Shown here one piece after another: positions 32,329 through 37,059 of a stretch of 37,059 nucleotides of DNA. Source of the stretch: an uncultured Collinsella sp. (lineage in GTDB: Bacteria; Actinomycetota; Coriobacteriia; Coriobacteriales; Coriobacteriaceae); the NCBI GenBank assembly GCA_900550965.1, contig URUC01000008.1, forward strand, positions 1-37,059, in the 5' to 3' direction. The stretch's first letter is position 1, and each line of letters starts with the position of its first letter. The notes beneath the pieces were generated by a model. That model was not told the DNA's origin and made no database searches. It was given only the letters and a program-made list of their open reading frames with translations. The position numbers and the translations under genes are program-made.

Positions 32329-32452
32329 CGTCCAAACGTCAAGCTATTTTTCCCCAACGGGTCGATTCAGTAGGGCAAACGGTCAAAAAAGTCTGTTTGG
32401 ACGATATTCGTGAACAAACGAACGTTTATGCTCGGGTGCGCCGTGGTAAAAT
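32329..32452 (+). promoter_or_regulatory. fba upstream region: inverted repeats and possible -10
   Basis: CGTCCAAAC (32329-32337) and GTTTGGACG (32395-32403) are inverted copies. AAACG-AA-CGTTT (32416-32427) and TTCGT/ACGAA (32407-32422) overlap just upstream of a possible -10, TAAAAT (32447-32452). No convincing -35 is seen. The cluster resembles an operator region. Confidence 0.4.
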
Positions 32453-32492
32453 CTCAGGCGTTATCGGAGCAACCTTACAGGAGGTTTCTTTT

Positions 32493-33359
32493 ATGCTCGT
32501 CAACGCAGCAGACATGCTCAAGAAGGCCGAGGCCGGCAAGTACGGTCTCGGTGCCTTCAACACCAACAACCTCGAGTGGACCCTGGCTATTCTCCAGGCC
32601 GCCGAGGAGGCCAAGTCTCCGCTGATCCTTCAGTGCACCGCTGGTGCCGCTAAGTGGATGGGCGGTTTCAAGGTCTGCGCCGACATGGTCAAGGCTGCCG
32701 TCGAGGCCACGGGCGTTACCGTTCCCGTCGCCCTTCACCTCGATCACGGTTCTTACGAGGACTGCTTCAAGTGCATCGAGGCCGGCTTCACGTCCATCAT
32801 GTATGACGGCTCTCACGAGGAGACCTTCCAGCTTAACCTCGACCGCACCAAGGAGCTCGTTGAGCTTGCCCACTCCAAGGGCATGTCCATCGAGGCCGAG
32901 GTCGGCGGCATCGGCGGCACCGAGGACGGCGTGACCTCCAGCGGCGAGCTCGCTGATCCTGCTGAGTGCAAGCAGATCGCTGACCTGGGCGTCGACTTCC
33001 TCGCCTGCGGTATCGGCAACATCCACGGCGTGTACCCTGCCGACTGGGCTGGCCTTTCCTTCGAGCGTCTGGGCGAGATTAAGGCCCAGACCGGCGACCT
33101 GCCCCTCGTCCTGCATGGTGGCACCGGCATCCCCGAGGATCAGATCAAGAAGGCCATCTCCCTGGGTATCTCCAAGATCAACGTCAACACCGACCTGCAG
33201 CTCGTCTTCGCCAAGGGCGTTCGCGAGTACATCGAGGCTGGCAAGGATCAGCAGGGCAAGGGCTTTGACCCCCGCAAGCTCCTCAAGCCTGGTCGCGACA
33301 ACATCGTTGCCCGCACCAAGGAGCTCATGGAGGAGTTTGGCTCCGTCAACAAGGCGTAA
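32493..33359 (+). CDS. fba: class II fructose-bisphosphate aldolase
   Basis: A 288-aa zinc-dependent aldolase cleaving fructose 1,6-bisphosphate. Visible are GAFNTNNLEW, the catalytic Asp84 with zinc ligand His85 in HLDHGSYED, EAEVGGIGG with the metal-binding Glu, IGNIHGVY and LHGGTGIPEDQIKKA followed by SKINVNTD. AGGAGG lies nine bases before ATG 32493; the open frame upstream has no support. Codon use is strongly biased to C-ending codons, fitting high expression. A ketose-bisphosphate aldolase for tagatose is possible in this family but fructose is more likely for a single genomic copy. Confidence 0.94.
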   Translation: MLVNAADMLKKAEAGKYGLGAFNTNNLEWTLAILQAAEEAKSPLILQCTAGAAKWMGGFKVCADMVKAAVEATGVTVPVALHLDHGSYEDCFKCIEAGFTSIMYDGSHEETFQLNLDRTKELVELAHSKGMSIEAEVGGIGGTEDGVTSSGELADPAECKQIADLGVDFLACGIGNIHGVYPADWAGLSFERLGEIKAQTGDLPLVLHGGTGIPEDQIKKAISLGISKINVNTDLQLVFAKGVREYIEAGKDQQGKGFDPRKLLKPGRDNIVARTKELMEEFGSVNKA

Positions 33360-33379
33360 GCGTCGCTAAACTTCCCGCC

Positions 33380-33471
33380 GGAAGCCCCGTCCCCCTACAC
33401 TGTTTCCTTTGCGCTCACCTGGCTTTGCCAGAAGTCGCGCCAAGAAAACAGCTCCGGGGGACGGGGCTTCC
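33380..33471. repeat. 92-bp nested palindrome downstream of fba
   Basis: Outer arms GGAAGCCCCGTCCCCC and GGGGGACGGGGCTTCC are a perfect 16-bp inverted repeat. Inside, CTGTTT-CTT-GCGC pairs with GCGC-AAG-AAACAG with single mismatches, and the centre is CTGGC-TTT-GCCAG. Only TTCGTTT follows, so it is more than a simple terminator, though it could end fba transcription. Confidence 0.8.
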
Positions 33472-33546
33472 TTCGTTTAACGCCGCAGGGTTACGAGGCT
33501 GAATTATTTATTTGACTACCGTTCAGCGGTGTTGATGGCTCCCTTG

Positions 33547-33575
33547 TTGGGGCTTTCTTTTTATCTCGCTACAAT
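33547..33575 (+). promoter_or_regulatory. candidate promoter of the transglutaminase-like gene
   Basis: TTGGGG (33547-33552) and TACAAT (33570-33575) are separated by 17 bases, 35 bases upstream of the start codon. A T-rich stretch (CTTTCTTTTT) after GCTCC/GGGGC lies within it and may also end upstream transcripts. Confidence 0.4.
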
Positions 33576-33610
33576 GGGCTTCAAGCGTTCTAGTGACTTG
33601 GAGTTTTGGT

Positions 33611-35032
33611 ATGGCTGTTATTAATGTGCTGCCTTCGGATGGGAAGGTTATTGACGAGGGTCCAGTTGGTTGCTCTGCTGATGTTTGCTGTGATGACTTT
33701 CGTCATCTCGATGTTGGACTGCCGCCCGAGATTCTTCGTCTTATGGATGCCGGGTATTTGACGCAGGCTGTTGCTGCCTGCGATCGCCTTTTGGAGCAGA
33801 ACCCCGAGCCTTCGCTGGCTGCTTGTGTTCGTGCCGAGCGGTATCGCATGCTCGAGACGCCGCTTCATTTTTCGGTGTCGCGCGACCAGGCTATTGCGAT
33901 GATTCGCGAGGAGTGGCCAGAGTTTACCGAAGAGCAGTTTGATGACCTGATTAATCGTAAGCGTATTGACTGGCGCTTTATCGATGGCGAACTGTTCGTT
34001 CTCGACAACTTCCTCGATTCGCTTCGCGTATATCCCAAAGAGGTTCCCGGCATGCGGCCCGATTCTACGGACGGCAACGAGATGCTCAAGGAGATGGAGT
34101 CACAAAACGGATTGGCTCGCGTCATTACGCTTAAAGCGTCCGTGTCTGTCCCCGGCGCTCTGGAAGGGGAGACCGTTCGCGCGTGGCTACCCGTTGCCGC
34201 CGCCTGTCGTCAACAGTCTCATATCGAGGTTCTCGATATGACGCCGGAGGGTGCTGTTGCCCCCGCGAATGCTTCGGCGCGTACCGCCTCGTGGTCTTCT
34301 TCGAGTGAGCGCTCATTCTCGGTGACCTATCGCTATCAAATTGATGCCGCTTATCGTGATGTCTATGGGGGTGCGCTTCCGGTGCATCCTTGCATGGACG
34401 CGCCACTGCCCGTGGACACCTCCGAGGACCGTCCGCACATTGCATTCACGCCGTATCTACAGCAGCTGACAGCCCGTGTCATTGACGGGCTCGAGGATCC
34501 GCTCGATCGCGCCCGTGCTATCTATGATTACCTGACGCAGCATATCGACTATCGCTATCAGCCGCCGTACTTGCTTTTGGGATCTATTGCCGATGACTGC
34601 GCGCATTCGCTCCGCGGCGATTGCGGCGTTATGGCGCTCACGTTTATCACCATGTGCCGTATCGCGGGCGTGCCTGCCCGTTGGCAGAGCGGCCTGTATG
34701 TTGCGCCCGATTCGGTGGGGTCGCACGACTGGGCAGAGTTCTATACGCCGCAGACCGGTTGGCTCAACGCCGACGTGTCATTTGGATCTTCTGCTCGCAG
34801 GATGGGGGAGGAGTGGCGCCGCCGTCACTACTTTGGCAATCTCGACCCGTGGCGTATGGTGGCCAACAATCGATTCCAGGCAGAGTTTGAGCCCTCTTTC
34901 GACGGCATGCGCGAGGACCCTTACGATAACCAGATGGGTGAGGCTTCGGTTGACGGTCGCGGATGCCGTCGGCGCGAGATGCTCCGCACGGTCGAACTCA
35001 TCGAAATGCTCGAAGTTCCATTTTCGGACTAA
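33611..35032 (+). CDS. transglutaminase-like domain protein
   Basis: A 473-aa protein with a papain-like transglutaminase core in its C-terminal half. The triad is visible: Cys in GDCGVMALTF (about 338), His in SHDWAEFYTP (about 373) and Asp in NADVSFGS (about 387). The N-terminal 150 residues are helical with tetratricopeptide-like character. There is no signal peptide or membrane segment, so it is probably cytosolic, unlike many bacterial relatives. The start has TTGGAG seven bases upstream. The first third uses more T-ending codons than its neighbours. Likely a protease or peptide hydrolase; function unknown. Confidence 0.82.
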   Translation: MAVINVLPSDGKVIDEGPVGCSADVCCDDFRHLDVGLPPEILRLMDAGYLTQAVAACDRLLEQNPEPSLAACVRAERYRMLETPLHFSVSRDQAIAMIREEWPEFTEEQFDDLINRKRIDWRFIDGELFVLDNFLDSLRVYPKEVPGMRPDSTDGNEMLKEMESQNGLARVITLKASVSVPGALEGETVRAWLPVAAACRQQSHIEVLDMTPEGAVAPANASARTASWSSSSERSFSVTYRYQIDAAYRDVYGGALPVHPCMDAPLPVDTSEDRPHIAFTPYLQQLTARVIDGLEDPLDRARAIYDYLTQHIDYRYQPPYLLLGSIADDCAHSLRGDCGVMALTFITMCRIAGVPARWQSGLYVAPDSVGSHDWAEFYTPQTGWLNADVSFGSSARRMGEEWRRRHYFGNLDPWRMVANNRFQAEFEPSFDGMREDPYDNQMGEASVDGRGCRRREMLRTVELIEMLEVPFSD

Positions 35033-35071
35033 TCGGTAGAAAGCTGTGATAAACTAACTCACGCATTGCGT

Positions 35072-35158
35072 GCCCGAGTGGCGGAATTGGCAGACGCAGT
35101 GGACTCAAAATCCACCGTTGGCAACAACGTGCGAGTTCGAGTCTCGCCTCGGGCACCA
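35072..35158 (+). tRNA. tRNA-Leu (anticodon CAA)
   Basis: An 87-base class II tRNA. GCCCGAG pairs with CTCGGGC in the acceptor stem, the anticodon stem GTGGA/TCCAC holds the loop CTCAAAA with anticodon CAA at 35106-35108, and a long variable arm and the GTTCGAGTC T-loop follow. CCA is encoded. It reads UUG. Confidence 0.95.
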
Positions 35159-35179
35159 TTCATGCAAGCGAGCGTTCAA

Positions 35180-35200
35180 GGGGGTTGCGGCCCCCTTTTT
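35180..35200 (+). terminator. tRNA-Leu terminator
   Basis: GGGGG-TTGCGG-CCCCC followed by TTTTT. Confidence 0.85.
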
Positions 35201-35319
35201 CGTGCCGAACTCGCGTGAGCGCGCGAAGCGTTAAGCAAACAGGCTTGTGGCCTGTTTGTGGCGGAGCGTGGCGAGGGCGCCACGCGCCCGAAGCCTGGAG
35301 CTTCGCGAAGCGAAGGGCC

Positions 35320-35387
35320 TTCGAGTCTCGCCTCGGGCACCATACATACAAGCGAGTGTTCAAGGGGGTCAAGGCCCCTTTTTCGTG
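35320..35387 (+). repeat. duplicated tRNA-Leu 3' end plus terminator
   Basis: This repeats 35136-35206 with few differences: TTCGAGTCTCGCCTCGGGC with ACCAT, then CAAGCGAG-GTTCAAGGGGGT and a GGCCCCTTTTT terminator ending CGTG. The offset is 184 bases. Only the T-arm and acceptor 3' half of the tRNA are present, so it cannot be functional. Confidence 0.9.
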
Positions 35388-35429
35388 TACGTAATGTGAT
35401 AACGTGCTGTACGTGTTATTATTCGCAAG

Positions 35430-35589
35430 GCGTTGTTCCCGCAATGCCCTAAAGAGGAACCTGAGGGTTCCCACCTTTTGGCGCCAATGAGCAGCTGACT
35501 GGTCATACAACTTAGATTCCCTTCCTCAAATCGAGGAAGTCTATGTGTACGACCTGGTTGCTGAGAAGCGCCGGGTTATTTTTTTATGA
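35430..35589 (+). promoter_or_regulatory. infC operon leader RNA with attenuator-like terminator
   Basis: A GGAACC/GGTTCC hairpin (35456-35471 region) is followed by a long stem: GGCGC (35480-35484) with GCGCC (35568-35572), CAGC/GCTG, GGTC/GACC and a terminal CTTCCTC/GAGGAAG hairpin, ending in a seven-T run (35579-35585). It ends only 20 bases before the infC start. Leaders of infC-rpmI-rplT operons are regulated by L20 attenuation in Bacillus; a similar role is inferred. Confidence 0.65.
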
Positions 35590-35604
35590 ATGGAGGTAGG
35601 GAAA

Positions 35605-36159
35605 ATAGCTAAGTCTGATGACACCCGCATCAACGACGAGATCACTGCATCTTCGTGTCGTTTGATTGGCGTCGATGGCTCTCAGCTCGGCCTGTTCGCC
35701 ATCCGCGATGCCCAGCGCGTCGCCGACGATCAGGGTCTCGACCTAGTCGAGATCGCTCCCAACGCGGAGCCGCCGGTCTGCAAGGTCATGGACTACGGTA
35801 AGTTCAAGTACCAGCAGGCCATGAAGGCCAAGGCTGCTCGTAAGAACCAGTCCAAGGTCGAGGTCAAGGAAATGAAGTTCCGACCCAAGATCGACGTTGG
35901 CGACTACGAGACCAAGAAGGGCCACGTTCTGCGTTTCCTCAAGAAGGGCGCACGCGTTAAGATCACCATCATGTTCCGCGGCCGTGAGATGGCTCACCCG
36001 GAGCAGGGCCTTAACGTTCTCGAGCGTCTCGCCGAGGATCTCAAGCCTTACGCTACGGTCGAGTCCAAGCCTAAGATGGAAGGCCGTAACATGCTTATGC
36101 TGCTCGCCCCGATTAAGGGCGCCTTCGATGAGGATAAAGCGGCAAGCGATAGCAAGTAA
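35605..36159 (+). CDS. infC: translation initiation factor IF-3, probable AUA start
   Basis: A 184-aa protein that binds the 30S subunit and checks start codons. Family segments: RINDEI at the N-terminus, RDAQRVADDQGLDLVEIAPNAEPPVCKVMDYGKFKY, the linker rich in Lys, then KEMKFRPKIDVGDYETK and MFRGREMAHPEQG. ATA 35605 is chosen because GGAGG (35592-35596) sits eight bases upstream; the in-frame ATG at 35590 would precede that site and has none of its own. Rare start codons are usual in infC (AUU in E. coli) because IF-3 represses its own non-canonical start. First gene of infC-rpmI-rplT. Confidence 0.93.
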   Translation: MAKSDDTRINDEITASSCRLIGVDGSQLGLFAIRDAQRVADDQGLDLVEIAPNAEPPVCKVMDYGKFKYQQAMKAKAARKNQSKVEVKEMKFRPKIDVGDYETKKGHVLRFLKKGARVKITIMFRGREMAHPEQGLNVLERLAEDLKPYATVESKPKMEGRNMLMLLAPIKGAFDEDKAASDSK

Positions 36160-36191
36160 CTAGTGTTCTGTAACCGATTAAGGAGTATTTC

Positions 36192-36383
36192 ATGCCTAAG
36201 ATGAAGTCCCACAGCGGCACCAAGAAGCGTTTCCGCAAGACTGGTACCGGCAAGCTTATGCGCGCCAAGGCTTTCAAGAGCCACATCCTGAGCAAGAAGT
36301 CCACCAAGCGTAAGCGTGGCTTCCGTCAGGAGACCGAGATCGCCGCTGCCGACCGCAAGGTCATCAAGTCGCGTCTCGCCTAA
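36192..36383 (+). CDS. rpmI: 50S ribosomal protein L35
   Basis: A 63-aa basic ribosomal protein with the family pattern MPKMKSHSGTKKRFRKTGTGK at its N-terminus and HILSKKSTKRKRGFRQ in the middle. AAGGAG lies upstream of the ATG. Standard second gene of the infC operon. Confidence 0.97.
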   Translation: MPKMKSHSGTKKRFRKTGTGKLMRAKAFKSHILSKKSTKRKRGFRQETEIAAADRKVIKSRLA

Positions 36384-36428
36384 GTTCGCGTTCCCGTTTT
36401 CGTTTTACCATCTAGGAGTTGATAGAAC

Positions 36429-36788
36429 ATGGCACGTATTAAGCGCGCTGTTGCCGCCAAGAAGAAGCGCCGTACCGTTATGCACCGTGCGAAGGGTTAC
36501 TATGGTGCCGCTTCGCGTACTTACAAGCATGCTAAAGAGCAGGTCCAGCACTCCCTGCAGTATCAGTATCGTGATCGCCGCAACAAGAAGCGCGAGATCC
36601 GTTCTCTCTGGATCACTCGTATCAACGCTGCTGCTCGCCTGAACGATATTTCTTACTCTCAGTTCATGCACGGCCTGAAGGTTGCCGGCATCGAGCTCGA
36701 CCGCAAGGTCCTGGCTCAGATGGCTTACGAGGACATCGAGTCCTTCAACGAGCTGGCTACCATCGCCAAGAAGGCTCTCGAGGCTTAA
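36429..36788 (+). CDS. rplT: 50S ribosomal protein L20
   Basis: A 119-aa rRNA-binding protein that nucleates 50S assembly and can repress its own operon in Firmicutes and E. coli. Family sequence includes the basic N-terminal tail, AKGYYGAASRTYKHAKEQV, RDRRNKKREIRSLWI and INAAARLNDISYSQFMHGLK. TAGGAGTTGATAGAAC precedes the ATG. Confidence 0.98.
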   Translation: MARIKRAVAAKKKRRTVMHRAKGYYGAASRTYKHAKEQVQHSLQYQYRDRRNKKREIRSLWITRINAAARLNDISYSQFMHGLKVAGIELDRKVLAQMAYEDIESFNELATIAKKALEA

Positions 36789-36809
36789 TAGATTCTCTTG
36801 AATCGCTAG

Positions 36810-36845
36810 GGGAGTGTCGCGTTGTGCGCGGCGCTCCCTCTTTTT
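36810..36845 (+). terminator. rho-independent terminator after rplT
   Basis: GGGAGTGTCGCG pairs with CGCGGCGCTCCC (with G-T wobbles) around a short loop, followed by TCTTTTT. Confidence 0.88.
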
Positions 36846-36858
36846 ATCTGAAGCGCGG

Positions 36859-37059
36859 TTTACATTGCTAAAAGCGCGGGTAGATAGACACTTACAGGTG
36901 ACCGATCTCTATATATTCCTAAACCAAAGGGCCATCATCTGATACGTGCGGAAGATCTGCACCAGTCTTTCTATTAGCTATAGAAAGCGATATGTTGTGT
37001 AGGACTTGTGAAGAGTGGAATTGACGACCCACAGGGCTTCGCGGTCTGGCAATATATCT
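36859..37059 (+). promoter_or_regulatory. AT-richer end of window: candidate promoter and hairpin
   Basis: TTTACA (36859-36864) and TAGATA (36881-36886), 16 bases apart, may drive a gene beyond the window. CTTTCTAT/ATAGAAAG forms an 8-bp hairpin at 36967-36987. No coding is seen here. Confidence 0.3.

Larger units (their letters stand above)
35159..35604 (+). other. 446-bp gene-free stretch between tRNA-Leu and infC
   Basis: Contains the tRNA terminator, a second copy of the tRNA 3' end with terminator, several hairpins between the copies (AAACAGGC/GCCTGTTT; GCGTGGCG/CGCCACGC) and the infC leader. Short open frames across the first 300 bases look spurious. Confidence 0.7.

Noticed and set aside
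35160..35510. Short frames downstream of tRNA-Leu on both strands
   Set aside because: They run through the duplicated tRNA end, hairpins and terminators and have no ribosome binding sites; such frames are common artefacts next to tRNA genes.

Overview
The window reads as about 37 kb of chromosome from a GC-rich gut Actinobacterium of the class Coriobacteriia, most probably Collinsella. This is an inference from the combination of GC-rich codon use, a HisZ-HisG fusion, mannose-family PTS genes, a CydDC-like fusion next to a YgbA-family gene, and a bile-acid-symporter-family transporter. No 16S or other species-level marker is present. Most genes are core metabolism or information processing. 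There are no transposases, phage genes or CRISPR arrays.

Layout. (1) 1-3633: the 3' end of a SIS-domain sugar-phosphate isomerase/deglycase gene, all four parts of a mannose-family PTS (EIIA, EIIB, EIIC, EIID) and a FrlC-like sugar-phosphate epimerase. Together they look like uptake and breakdown of an Amadori compound such as fructoselysine or glucoselysine. (2) 3803-13058: a near-complete histidine pathway, hisZ-hisG fusion, hisD, hisC, hisB, hisH, hisA, hisF, hisI, an uncharacterised 75-aa protein and hisE. The missing histinol-phosphate phosphatase step is plausibly filled by a PHP-family gene on the opposite strand at the end of the cluster. (3) 13179-17164, minus strand: a 1188-aa fused CydDC-like ABC exporter followed by a YgbA-family gene whose start overlaps its stop. 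(4) 17547-25591: a stand-alone LarC C-terminal domain, a YfcE-like phosphoesterase, mazG, eno, a DivIC/FtsB-like divisome protein, a Ppx/GppA phosphatase, cutC, a GalT-like protein and, on the minus strand, a BASS-family transporter. (5) 25868-33359: a RecJ-helicase fusion, the bifunctional (p)ppGpp gene rel, an MBL hydrolase and class II fructose-bisphosphate aldolase. (6) 33611-36788: a cytosolic transglutaminase-like protein, tRNA-Leu(CAA), and the infC-rpmI-rplT operon behind a structured leader.

The intergenic DNA is unusually rich in long, near-perfect palindromes (hisB-hisH, hisF-hisI, upstream of larC2, ppx-cutC, downstream of fba). They look like several families of extragenic palindromic repeats rather than plain terminators. 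Other non-coding signals are an apparent AUA start codon for infC just after an attenuator-like terminator, a duplicated tRNA-Leu 3' end, and a perfect 11-bp direct repeat bracketing the eno promoter, with a related copy upstream of the ABC exporter.

I see no clear new defence or mobile system. The best candidates for new biology are the small protein inside the his operon, the RecJ-helicase fusion, the Amadori PTS cluster, the exporter-YgbA pair and the palindrome families. All functional calls come from reading motifs and recalling family features; no database search was possible.
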